42,068 nt of DNA from Spirochaetae bacterium HGW-Spirochaetae-4 (GTDB lineage: Bacteria; Spirochaetota; Spirochaetia; Sphaerochaetales; Sphaerochaetaceae). The notes beneath the pieces are model-generated. The model was not told where the DNA came from. It searched no databases and was given only the letters and a program-made list of their open reading frames with translations. The stretch spans positions 1 through 42,068 of the forward strand of contig PGXU01000024.1 in assembly GCA_002839335.1 (NCBI GenBank). Reading direction: 5' to 3'. Position numbers and translations under genes: made by a program. Positions 1 to 7,980 of this stretch are shown here, piece after piece (the stretch's first letter is position 1; the number at the start of each line of letters is the position of its first letter).

Positions 1-1
1 G

Positions 2-970
2 GTTGCCCCCTATTTCGGTACCGAAAAGGCTCCCGAATGCCACCTGTTGTACAATGTGACGTTCATGGTCGACCTCTGGAACAGCTTGGCCACACGGGAT
101 ACGCGGATGCTCGCCGCGCTGATACAAGGTATACCCGACAATATCCCGTCGGGGGCGTGTTGGGTCAACTATGCCCGTTGCCACGATGACATAGGATGGG
201 GATTCAACGAAGAAGTGGCCCGGTCCCTCGGGTTCGATCCGTTCCTCCACAAGCGGTTTCTCATTTCCTTCTACCTTGGGGCGTTTCCCGGCAGTTTCAG
301 TCGTGGCGAATTGTACGAATCGGATCCCAAGACCATGGATGCCCGCAATTGTGGCACCTGCGCATCCTTGTGTGGTTTGGAAAAGGGGTTGCACGAGCGC
401 GACGAATACCAGCAGGAACTGGCGGTGAAGCGGATTGTCCTGCTACATGGATTCTGCATGGCTGCGAATGGGATACCCGTGATCTATAGTGGCGATGAAA
501 TCGGTCAATTGAACGATTACTCCTATATCTACGACATGCACAAGGCACGGGACAGCCGCTTTTTGCACCGGCAATCCTTCGATTGGGCTGCGGCAAGCAA
601 GCGTTCGGACTTGAGCCTTCCTGGATCACAGGTGTTCAGGAAATTGCATAGGTTCATAATGATCAGGAAAGGTCAGGACATGATGGGATCTGCGAACAAG
701 CTCAATATTGCCGGAACCGATGATGCCGGGACCATCTGCATGTTGGTCGAACCCAGGGATGTCTATGGACAGGACATGATGATGGTGGTGCTCGCGAATT
801 TCACCGAGTTCCAAAAGAACGTGATGGTGGAGACGACCTCTTCGCCATTGCTACGGGAAGATGATTGGACCGATCTTGCCCAGGGAAAGACTGTTCGTCT
901 CGCTGGTGATCCAGTTGTTCTGGGGCCATACGAAATACTGCTGTTGACAAGGAACTCAAGGAATGGATGA
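2..970 (+). CDS. Amylosucrase (GH13), 3' part only
   Basis: The gene runs in from outside the window; 322 C-terminal residues are visible and the frame is open from base 2. The translation matches the end of the amylosucrase catalytic barrel and C-terminal domain: an LWNSLATR segment, the HDDIGW motif holding the transition-state aspartate of GH13 enzymes, GIPVIYSGDEIG, and a final beta domain. Known role: transfer of the glucosyl unit of sucrose to an alpha-1,4-glucan with release of fructose, in the cytoplasm. HDDIGW and the LWN segment fit amylosucrase better than sucrose phosphorylase or alpha-amylase. Its stop overlaps the next start by 8 bases, so it sits in one operon with a LacI regulator and malQ. 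The N-terminal half, including the nucleophile, cannot be inspected. Confidence 0.87.
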   Translation, partial: VAPYFGTEKAPECHLLYNVTFMVDLWNSLATRDTRMLAALIQGIPDNIPSGACWVNYARCHDDIGWGFNEEVARSLGFDPFLHKRFLISFYLGAFPGSFSRGELYESDPKTMDARNCGTCASLCGLEKGLHERDEYQQELAVKRIVLLHGFCMAANGIPVIYSGDEIGQLNDYSYIYDMHKARDSRFLHRQSFDWAAASKRSDLSLPGSQVFRKLHRFIMIRKGQDMMGSANKLNIAGTDDAGTICMLVEPRDVYGQDMMMVVLANFTEFQKNVMVETTSSPLLREDDWTDLAQGKTVRLAGDPVVLGPYEILLLTRNSRNG

Positions 971-2024
971 AAAAAACGAACAGAAGAAACGGATTACGAT
1001 AAACGACATCGCCCGCCTCTCCGGGTATTCGAAGACGGCGGTATCCTTCGCTTTCAACGACCCTTCGCGGATATCGGTCAAGGCGTGCCAGACCATCCGT
1101 AAAGTAGCCGAGGACCTCGGGTATTATCCCGATCCGCTCGCGCGAAACTTTTCCCTCCAGCGTCACGGGAGCATCGGATTCCTATTGCCTCAGGATATCC
1201 ATTACTCCTTCCAGAATCCGTATATCATGCAGGTGGTGGAAGGGATCGGTTCCGTTTGCCAACAAAATGGCAACACATTGACCTTGATCCCCCCCCTGAA
1301 CGAGAGTGTGGTGGATGCCGTGAGAAGTGCGGCTGTGGACGGTTTGATCACCCAAGGCATGGGTGTTGAAATGGAAATTGTCGAATCCATACGCAAACGC
1401 AAGTTTCCATTTGTCACAATCGATGGCATACCTTCCGCCGATATGCCTTCGGTGAACATCGACGACAGGCAAGCCGCATTCGATATCATGGATCTGGTTC
1501 TCGCAGCCGGACACCGATCGATCGCGATCGTGGGCTTGTCGAAGGTTTCATATGAAAAGCATACCACCGACAGCATCCAGAACAAACGTCTCGAGGGTTA
1601 CCTTGCGGCAATGGGACCCTACGGCTTGGACTTTTCGTGCCCGGGTATCGACACCCATACCTGCGAATGCACTATCGAAGAAGGCAGGCAGATCGCGCGA
1701 CTGCTTATCGGTTCGGGAAACCTCCCGACGTGCGTGGTCACCATGAGCGATATCGTTGCCATAGGATGCATACTCGAATTCGCAGACCGTGGCTTGCGGA
1801 TTCCCCGGGATATCTCAGTGGTCGGATTCGACAATATCCAGGAAGCCTCATACATTATCCCAGCATTGACCACCGTAGACCAACCTGCCTCGGAAAAGGG
1901 TCGTCAAGCGGCGGAAATGCTATTCAGTATGATCAAGGGAACCTATTCAGCGGAAAAGCATCTGTGTATCCCCTACCATCTTGTACAGCGAGAGTCCCTG
2001 GGAGCCCCCAAGGAAACACCATGA
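963..2024 (+). CDS. LacI-family transcriptional regulator
   Basis: The protein has 353 residues. The N-terminal helix-turn-helix (about residues 10-60) has the family pattern TINDIARLSGYSKTAVSFAFN, followed by the hinge-helix region and a periplasmic-binding-protein-like effector domain (about 65-345). Family members are sugar-responsive repressors that act as dimers. It starts at an ATG overlapping the amylosucrase stop; AAGGAA at 949-954 is a suitable ribosome binding site. Its own stop overlaps the malQ start (ATGA). Its place between two alpha-glucan genes suggests that it controls this operon and senses sucrose or a maltodextrin. The ligand is inference, and the operator would lie upstream, outside the window. 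Confidence 0.93.
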   Translation: MDEKNEQKKRITINDIARLSGYSKTAVSFAFNDPSRISVKACQTIRKVAEDLGYYPDPLARNFSLQRHGSIGFLLPQDIHYSFQNPYIMQVVEGIGSVCQQNGNTLTLIPPLNESVVDAVRSAAVDGLITQGMGVEMEIVESIRKRKFPFVTIDGIPSADMPSVNIDDRQAAFDIMDLVLAAGHRSIAIVGLSKVSYEKHTTDSIQNKRLEGYLAAMGPYGLDFSCPGIDTHTCECTIEEGRQIARLLIGSGNLPTCVVTMSDIVAIGCILEFADRGLRIPRDISVVGFDNIQEASYIIPALTTVDQPASEKGRQAAEMLFSMIKGTYSAEKHLCIPYHLVQRESLGAPKETP

Positions 2025-3571
2025 GGACAAAATCACCTCGTCACAGCGGTGTTCTCCTCCATATCAGTTCGCTTCCCAATCCTTTTGGAATCGGTGATCT
2101 GGGTGCCGAAGCCTATGCCTTTGCGGACAAGCTCGCTTCCAGTGGATTCGACCATTGGCAAATCCTTCCGCTTGGTCCCACAGGCTATGGGAACAGTCCG
2201 TATGCAAGCCGATCCACCTTTGCAGGGAATGAACTGTTCATCGATGTGCGGTCATTGGTCCAATCGGGATTGCTGGCTGAAACCGACATTGCTTGCCCTC
2301 CTCCGTTTCCAGTCGATCGTGTCGACTATGAAGCTGTACTGGCATGGAAGCTTCCGCTGGTGAAACGAGCCGCCCTGCGATTCTTGGAAAGGCTGGACCA
2401 TACGGATAAGAACTACGGTTTCAGGTTGTTCTGCGATTCGGAACGCTACTGGCTGGATGACTATGCGCTCTTCATGACCTTGTACGAGCACTATCACGAT
2501 GCCCGTTGGTTTTCCCACTGGCGGGAGGACCATGGCCGCCGAATGCAAACGGCGATCACGACATATCTTGCTGTACATGCACAGGAAATCGAAGTCTGGA
2601 AAGCCATGCAATTCTTTTTCCACCAGCAATGGCTCGATTTCCGGCGCCATGTGAACCACCTTGGCATCAAACTGATCGGAGACTTGCCGATATTCGTCGC
2701 TGCCGATAGTGTCGATACGTGGAGCAATCCCGAATTGTTCAAAACCGATACGAATGGCAATTTTACCGCGTTATCTGGCGTACCACCGGATTTTTTCAGT
2801 GCGACCGGACAACTGTGGGGAAATCCGGTGTACGATTGGAATGCCTGCGCACGCACTGGATACCGCTGGTGGATACAACGGATTTCTCGTGCCCTGCAAT
2901 ATACCGATATCCTCCGGATCGACCACTTCAGGGGCTTCGACGCCTATTGGGAAGTGCCTGCGGGCCAAACGACCGCGGAACACGGCACCTGGGTCCAAGC
3001 TCCCGGACAGGATTTTTTCGCAACACTCAGACGTGTGCTGGGCGAAGTGCCGATAATCGCGGAAGACCTTGGTGTGATGACACCGTCGGTGGAACAGCTT
3101 CGCGATACGAATGGGTTCCCGGGAATGAAGATTTGCCAATTCGGGTTTTCCTTGGATCCACAGGGGGATTTGGATTCCCATGACGAGTTTCTTCCACACA
3201 ATTACGGGTATGCGTGCGTCGCCTATACAGGGACCCATGACAATGATACGACTTTGGGGTGGTTCAAATCGATCGATGCACGATTGCAGGCCGAAACGTG
3301 CCGATACCTCCACTGCCCCCGGGAGGAAATCGTCATGTCGATGATTCGTGCGGTTGTCGCGTCACATGCCCAGTATGTGGTTATCCCGGTGCAGGATATC
3401 TTCAATTTGGATAACAGCGCACGTATGAATACCCCCTCGACCTGTGGTCCGGAAAACTGGGCATGGCGCTTGACGGACAAACAGTTTTGTCTGTTTCCAT
3501 CTGAAGAGCTGCATGTGCTCCTGAAGACCTATGGCAGGATACCTCAGGTAGTTTTGCCAGTCCATGCATAA
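2021..3571 (+). CDS. malQ: 4-alpha-glucanotransferase (amylomaltase, GH77)
   Basis: This 516-residue protein disproportionates alpha-1,4-glucans by moving maltodextrin segments between chains. The sequence opens with SGVLLHISSLPNPFGIGDLG, typical of GH77. The catalytic residues are visible: the nucleophile D301 in RIDHFRGF, the acid/base E348 in IIAEDLG, and D407 in GTHDND. The ATG at 2021 was chosen because it overlaps the regulator stop as ATGA and because homology begins just after it; the frame is open further upstream, but that part lies inside the regulator gene. With amylosucrase it would remodel the glucan made from sucrose. No terminator is obvious after it. Confidence 0.96.
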   Translation: MRTKSPRHSGVLLHISSLPNPFGIGDLGAEAYAFADKLASSGFDHWQILPLGPTGYGNSPYASRSTFAGNELFIDVRSLVQSGLLAETDIACPPPFPVDRVDYEAVLAWKLPLVKRAALRFLERLDHTDKNYGFRLFCDSERYWLDDYALFMTLYEHYHDARWFSHWREDHGRRMQTAITTYLAVHAQEIEVWKAMQFFFHQQWLDFRRHVNHLGIKLIGDLPIFVAADSVDTWSNPELFKTDTNGNFTALSGVPPDFFSATGQLWGNPVYDWNACARTGYRWWIQRISRALQYTDILRIDHFRGFDAYWEVPAGQTTAEHGTWVQAPGQDFFATLRRVLGEVPIIAEDLGVMTPSVEQLRDTNGFPGMKICQFGFSLDPQGDLDSHDEFLPHNYGYACVAYTGTHDNDTTLGWFKSIDARLQAETCRYLHCPREEIVMSMIRAVVASHAQYVVIPVQDIFNLDNSARMNTPSTCGPENWAWRLTDKQFCLFPSEELHVLLKTYGRIPQVVLPVHA

Positions 3572-3589
3572 AAAATCATCTGTAGGAAC

Positions 3590-3649
3590 TTGACACGGAA
3601 AGATGATGCGCATATTCTATATATGAATATTCAATCATATATGAATATT
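3590..3649 (+). promoter_or_regulatory. Promoter and ArsR-type operator of the zinc/cadmium ATPase gene
   Basis: A -35 TTGACA (3590-3595) and -10 TATTCT (3613-3618) are separated by exactly 17 bases. Just downstream lies a perfect inverted repeat, AATATTCA (3626-3633) and TGAATATT (3642-3649), with an 8-base spacer. The same stretch also reads as two direct copies of ATATATGAATATT (3619-3631 and 3637-3649). Placement over the likely transcription start and the TATTCA/TGAATA core resemble operators of ArsR/SmtB metal-sensing repressors. No such repressor gene is found in the window, so the regulator would be encoded elsewhere. Confidence 0.65.
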
Positions 3650-3662
3650 TAAAGGGGTAAGC

Positions 3663-5777
3663 ATGTCCGTACAACAAAAATACAGGATCCAAGGTGTCGA
3701 TTGCTCGGTTTGTGCGGTTCGTATCCAAGATGCGATAGCTGCACTCGATGGAGTGGGCTCGGCACAGATAGACCTGTTGAACAATAAGATGGAAATCGTT
3801 ACCGATCATGCGATCGACAGGAACTTGGATGAACTGATAGCCGATACGGTCCGGAAGGCCGAGCCGGGGGCAACACTCCAAAGCCTTGATGCATCGACAT
3901 CGACCGGCTCCGAGTCGTTGGAGAAGAAGAACCGGCTTCAAGCGCTCATTGTTCCTTTACGCATCGTATTGTCGCTTGCTTCCCTCTTGGCAGCGCTCTC
4001 CACTTCAAATCCTTTTGCCCTTGGGTTCTTCCTGCTGTCCTATCTGTTCGCCGGATACGACGTCGTGTACCGGGCAATCCGCAATATGGTGCGGGGCAAC
4101 CTGTTCGATGAGAACTTCCTCATGACTATCGCGACGGTCGGGGCATTTGCCATAGGTGAATATGCCGAAGCAGTCGCAGTCATGGCTTTTTACCAAGTGG
4201 GTGAATACTTCCAGGATCTTGCGGTCTCGCGTTCGTGTGCGTCGATCTCCAAACTGATGGATATAAAACCTGTTTCCGCAACAGTGATTCGAGATGGTGC
4301 GCAATTCACCCTTGCACCGGAGGAACTAGTTGTCGGGGACACATTGTTGGTCCGTCCAGGGGAAAAGATTCCTGTAGATGCGACCGTGCTGTCGGGTTCA
4401 TCGAGTCTCGATACGAAGGCGCTTACCGGAGAATCGCTTCCGCGTAATGTCGGGCCGGGCGATGCCTTGATCAGCGGTTGTGTAAACGGTTCTGGGGTTC
4501 TGCATGCCCGGGCCACCAACAGATACATCGATTCCACTGTCGCCACCATCCTCCGTCTCGTCGAGGAATCCGGATTGCGGAAAGCAAAGACAGAACGGTT
4601 CATAACACGGTTCGCCAAGTACTATACGCCGATCGTCGTACTGCTCGCCGCAATGATAGCGGTACTGCCTCCCCTTTTCGGTCCCGATCCCTTCTCGATG
4701 TGGTTGTACCGGGCTCTGGTATTCCTGGTGATCTCGTGTCCGTGTGCGTTGGTCATTTCTGTGCCGCTTGGATTCTTTGGTGGTATCGGTGGACTGGCCA
4801 AAATGGGAGTATTGGTGAAAGGCGGCAACTATATCCAGGCTCTGGCACGTACCGGAACCATCGTTTTCGACAAGACCGGTACTCTCACGCATGGTCGCTT
4901 CTCGGTTACGCATGTCGATATCCGCCCAGGGATGTCATACGATGCACAAGAAATCCTCATGCTTGCATCTGCGGTGGAAACCCATTCGACCCATCCGATC
5001 GCAAAGGCGATTTCTGAAGCGTGTACGGACACTGTCACGGCCGCCGAGAATATCCAGGAGGTTCCCGGCAGGGGAATCAGTGGAAGCAGCCATGGCAAGA
5101 CCATACGTGTCGGTACCGAAGTCTACCTGCGTGAAGTTGTGGCAGACCCGTTCGATTTCCCCACCTCCAGTGCCGGTCCCTCGGTAGTGGTCGCGGTGGA
5201 CGATACGGTGGTCGGGCGCATCCGGTTGGCCGATACGACCAAGCGGGAAGCGATACCTATGGTGGGATCCCTGAAAAAGCTGGGGATTGTAGATCTGGTG
5301 ATGCTTTCCGGTGACACCAACAGTTCTGTCTCGCATACTGCCAACGAGCTGGGAATCGGTGAATTCTACGGCCAGTTGTTGCCACAGGACAAGATTGCTC
5401 GCATGGAACAGCTCCTCGAAAAAAAGCAAACCAACTCCACGGTAGTGTTTGTTGGTGATGGAGTCAACGATGCTCCGGTACTTGCGCGTGCCGATGTCGG
5501 CATCTCCATGGGGGCTATGGGCAGCGATGCTGCTGTAGAGGCTTCCGATATCGTGATAATGACGGACGACCTCTCCCGCATTCCCGCTGCGATCGGCCAT
5601 GCGAGGAAGACGGTTACGATTGTTACGCAAAACATTGTGTTCGCCCTAGCGATAAAAGGTGTGGTGATGGCCCTTGGTGCTGTGGGAATCGCCACCATGT
5701 GGCTAGCGGTTTTCGCCGATACGGGGGTTGCCCTTCTTGCGGTCCTCAACTCCTTGCGTGCATTGAAACACGATTGA
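3663..5777 (+). CDS. zntA: Zn2+/Cd2+/Pb2+-exporting P-type ATPase
   Basis: The protein has 704 residues and is a heavy-metal (P1B) ATPase of the inner membrane. Visible in order: an N-terminal metal-binding domain with the GVDCSVC pair, membrane helices, the actuator TGES motif, the transmembrane CPC motif (C359-C361), the phosphorylation site DKTGTLT (D403), the GDGVNDAP hinge, and final helices. A lysine in the penultimate helix (AIKGVV) and an aspartate in the last (ADTGVALL) are hallmarks of the zinc/cadmium/lead subgroup rather than copper pumps. The ribosome binding site AAGGGG precedes the ATG. It is transcribed alone from the promoter at 3590 and ended by the terminator at 5859. Expected role: metal efflux and detoxification. 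Confidence 0.95.
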   Translation: MSVQQKYRIQGVDCSVCAVRIQDAIAALDGVGSAQIDLLNNKMEIVTDHAIDRNLDELIADTVRKAEPGATLQSLDASTSTGSESLEKKNRLQALIVPLRIVLSLASLLAALSTSNPFALGFFLLSYLFAGYDVVYRAIRNMVRGNLFDENFLMTIATVGAFAIGEYAEAVAVMAFYQVGEYFQDLAVSRSCASISKLMDIKPVSATVIRDGAQFTLAPEELVVGDTLLVRPGEKIPVDATVLSGSSSLDTKALTGESLPRNVGPGDALISGCVNGSGVLHARATNRYIDSTVATILRLVEESGLRKAKTERFITRFAKYYTPIVVLLAAMIAVLPPLFGPDPFSMWLYRALVFLVISCPCALVISVPLGFFGGIGGLAKMGVLVKGGNYIQALARTGTIVFDKTGTLTHGRFSVTHVDIRPGMSYDAQEILMLASAVETHSTHPIAKAISEACTDTVTAAENIQEVPGRGISGSSHGKTIRVGTEVYLREVVADPFDFPTSSAGPSVVVAVDDTVVGRIRLADTTKREAIPMVGSLKKLGIVDLVMLSGDTNSSVSHTANELGIGEFYGQLLPQDKIARMEQLLEKKQTNSTVVFVGDGVNDAPVLARADVGISMGAMGSDAAVEASDIVIMTDDLSRIPAAIGHARKTVTIVTQNIVFALAIKGVVMALGAVGIATMWLAVFADTGVALLAVLNSLRALKHD

Positions 5778-5858
5778 TCTTGCAATCCTGCGACAAAGAA
5801 CACTCTCCGGCATAGGTAAAACCCAGTCTTTTCATGTCCCAGGGTGTAATCAATTGGC

Positions 5859-5897
5859 AAAAAACTCAAACAATGTATAGATTGATTGAGTTTTTTT
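5859..5897 (+). terminator. Rho-independent terminator after the metal ATPase
   Basis: A-rich run plus CTCAA/TTGAG (5865-5869 with 5886-5890) extended by CAAT/ATTG (5871-5874 with 5881-5884) around a six-base loop, followed by seven T. It is symmetrical, so it could also work on the other strand. Confidence 0.85.
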
Positions 5898-6098
5898 GTA
5901 TTTCACCCTTTTTATAAAATATTCGGCAAGTAGTTATGAATAGCAATGGAAATATATACCAATACCTCTGTTGATTATAATTGTTAATTATTGTTTTTAA
6001 TTATTATATATAAATATATAATAATTATATTTACTAATTTATGCTTATATTTGATTGTAAATATTAAAAATTTACTATATTATTCAAATTAGGAAGGT
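5898..6098. other. AT-rich gene-free island
   Basis: This stretch is strikingly AT-rich compared with the roughly 50% GC of its surroundings; the part from about 5930 to 6090 holds very few G or C. No open frame of useful length or RNA gene is recognised. It contains a long AT inverted repeat (5999-6026). It may be a boundary of acquired DNA or a promoter-bearing spacer for the lipoprotein gene downstream; neither is proven. Confidence 0.6.
5999..6026. repeat. 13-bp perfect AT-only inverted repeat
   Basis: AATTATTATATAT (5999-6011) is mirrored by ATATATAATAATT (6014-6026) with two A between. It is perfect over 13 base pairs but consists only of A and T, so chance in an AT-rich island is a serious alternative. 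Confidence 0.5.
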
Positions 6099-6498
6099 GT
6101 CAAAGAATATTGGCTCCTCCCAGTGCTTTTGGTTGCCGACATTCATGAAACCCTGCAACCTTTCGTCGAGCACCGTATGACCAACTGTATTTTCAATTGA
6201 GGTAAGGACCTTTTTGACACTACATTGGCACGATTTCAATCCGAAACACAGAAGAACTTCACGTACCTCAGCTTACCAGCCGCTTTGCATTTCGAACTCT
6301 ACGATTACTGGAGTTCCACCCTCTTGAGACTGCCATCATCAGGATGTGGAACAAGGCCCGATGGTCATCCGGTATATCTTGAGCCAGAAACCACATGACA
6401 CAACCGAATACCTGGAATATTCCAACCGGCCATACATCATAAAGGAGGAAGTGTACAGGCACATATTCAAGATGCGCTCGATGCTACTGCAGTTGTAG
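6099..6498 (+). pseudogene. Degraded coding remnant, family not recognised
   Basis: The stretch reads as a broken protein gene. One frame is open from 6099, meets a TGA at 6198-6200, and continues from 6201 to a TGA at 6396-6398. A second frame overlaps it, open from 6328 to a TAG at 6496-6498, as expected after a frameshift near 6328-6390. The reading has protein-like composition, for example the pieces FDTTLARFQSETQKNF and RPYIIKEEVYRHIFKMR. No start with a ribosome binding site was found. A decayed transposase is a natural guess beside an AT-rich island, but no transposase motif is visible. It might also be non-coding. Confidence 0.35.
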
Positions 6499-6605
6499 AA
6501 CCCACGATTCTCGAATATTCGTGGATGCTGACATATGGACTGGCTCAACCGCCGTTTGATCAGCATGGATTTGTCCTACACCCACAAGAAATCTGGAGGA
6601 TTTCA

Positions 6606-7700
6606 ATGAAACACATAAAAAGATTTAAACATCACCTGGTTATATTGCTCGCAATAATCGCAATTGCGATGGTTTTCATCGGATGCGATTCGAATATCGG
6701 TTCACAGGGTGCTCCTGTCGTCGATTCAACTTCTCCACCAAACACAGCCACAAACATCAGCATAAATGGCACTATCACCGCGACCTTCAATGAATCGATG
6801 GATTCCTCAACCATCACTGCCGAAACTTTCACGGTAAGCTCTGGTGGTACTGATATTCCGGGTAGTGTTACCTATGATGTCCCTAACAAGAAAGCAATCT
6901 TCTCTCCTTCTGAAAATCTGGTAAACAGCATCAACTATACTGCAACGCTCTCAACCGGTGTACAGAATCTGGAGAGTACTTCCATGGCTGAAGCAAAAGT
7001 CTGGACATTCACTACCGCAACAGCAGGCGATGGTCCATCACCTGTGAATTTGGGAACCGCAGCAAATTATGTGATTTTGGCAAAATCTGCGATCTCAACA
7101 ATTCCGAATTCGGTTATCACTGGCGATGTTGGTTTGAGCCCAGCCGCGAAATCCTATTTGACCGGATTTTCACAAACAGATGCGACCGGATATGCAACAT
7201 CGACCCAAGTGGTTGGAAATCTCTATGCTTCCAATATGGCCGTTCCAACACCGATTAACCTTACAACCGCGGTCGAGAATATGATCACCGCATACAATGA
7301 TGCGTCTGGAAGGATTGGTCCCGACTACCTTGATGTAGGGGCAGGAGAAATCGGCTCGAGCACGCTTACGCCTGGACTTCACAAGTGGACAACCTCGGTC
7401 TCAATCGGATCGAATGTCACAATCAATGGCGGAGCAAACGATATATGGATATTCCAGATAGCGGGCGACCTCAACCTAAGTGATAACTTCGAAGTTATCC
7501 TATCGGGTGGAGCCCAAGCCAAGAATATCATTTGGCAGGTCTCAGGCACAGTGACTATGGGTTCCGGTTCCCATTTCGAGGGAATTGTCCTCTGCATGAC
7601 AAGCATCACCATGAATACCGGTGCTTCGATGAATGGCAGGCTTTTGTCTCAGACCCAAATCGATCTTGACCAGGCTACGGTTACAAATCCTGCAGAATAA
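6606..7700 (+). CDS. Lipoprotein with Big_5-like and ice-binding-like (DUF3494) domains
   Basis: The 364-residue protein begins with a basic stretch and hydrophobic helix ending in a lipobox (FIGC, lipid-modified Cys27), so it should be anchored to a membrane outside the cytoplasm. Residues about 38-138 look like a bacterial Ig-like (SbsA/Big_5) domain, with STSPPNTATNISINGTITATF and a closing WTFTTA. From about residue 147 to the end it matches the DUF3494 ice-binding-like beta-solenoid: NLGTAANYVILAKSAIS, ITGDVGLSPAA, TPGLHKW, WIFQIAGDL and NIIWQVSGTVTMG. Known members bind ice or act as surface adhesins. The ATG at 6606 was chosen for GGAGGA at 6595-6600 and because the signal peptide starts there. 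It stands alone between an AT-rich island and a terminator. Actual ice binding is not shown. Confidence 0.88.
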   Translation: MKHIKRFKHHLVILLAIIAIAMVFIGCDSNIGSQGAPVVDSTSPPNTATNISINGTITATFNESMDSSTITAETFTVSSGGTDIPGSVTYDVPNKKAIFSPSENLVNSINYTATLSTGVQNLESTSMAEAKVWTFTTATAGDGPSPVNLGTAANYVILAKSAISTIPNSVITGDVGLSPAAKSYLTGFSQTDATGYATSTQVVGNLYASNMAVPTPINLTTAVENMITAYNDASGRIGPDYLDVGAGEIGSSTLTPGLHKWTTSVSIGSNVTINGGANDIWIFQIAGDLNLSDNFEVILSGGAQAKNIIWQVSGTVTMGSGSHFEGIVLCMTSITMNTGASMNGRLLSQTQIDLDQATVTNPAE

Positions 7701-7826
7701 TCGCAGTGACCGATACATGTGATTAGGCAGACTCCCGAGAGAGTGCAGGAAACGCAAGATCCTATACATGAGCCTATTGGAGCAGTTAAGGAGGCGATGC
7801 CTCTTGAGTCCGGTCATTCTTACTAT

Positions 7827-7865
7827 AAGCGACGTTGGGGATTTTCCCAGCGTCGCTTCTTTTCA
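7827..7865 (+). terminator. Terminator after the DUF3494 lipoprotein gene
   Basis: AAGCGACG (7827-7834) pairs with CGTCGCTT (7851-7858), with an inner TGGG/CCCA extension, followed by CTTTTC. A smaller hairpin, GAGGC-GAT-GCCTC, lies just upstream at 7791-7803. The remaining bases between 7701 and 7946 hold nothing else I can support. Confidence 0.75.
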
Positions 7866-7946
7866 TACCTTGAAATACGAATAATCGATACCTGTCTTTA
7901 TTCAATACCTCTTTTATGTTACTATTTTTACTAGGGAACTGATATT

Positions 7947-7975
7947 TTGACTCTGAATGAACAAACAAGGATAAT
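7947..7975 (+). promoter_or_regulatory. Possible promoter abutting the first EF-G gene
   Basis: TTGACT (7947-7952) and GATAAT (7970-7975) lie 17 bases apart. The -10 is only five bases from the ATG at 7981, so transcription from it would give an almost leaderless message. AAGGA at 7967-7971, a possible ribosome binding site, would then be lost; this argues for another promoter further upstream. Confidence 0.4.
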
Positions 7976-7980
7976 TAGTA

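Noticed and set aside
5999..6026. AT palindrome as a terminator or replication origin
   Set aside because: It consists only of A and T, has no GC-containing stem, no iteron-like copies and no replication genes nearby.
7719..7934. Open frame of 71 codons after the lipoprotein gene
   Set aside because: It runs through the terminator hairpin, has no ribosome binding site, and its translation has no family pattern.
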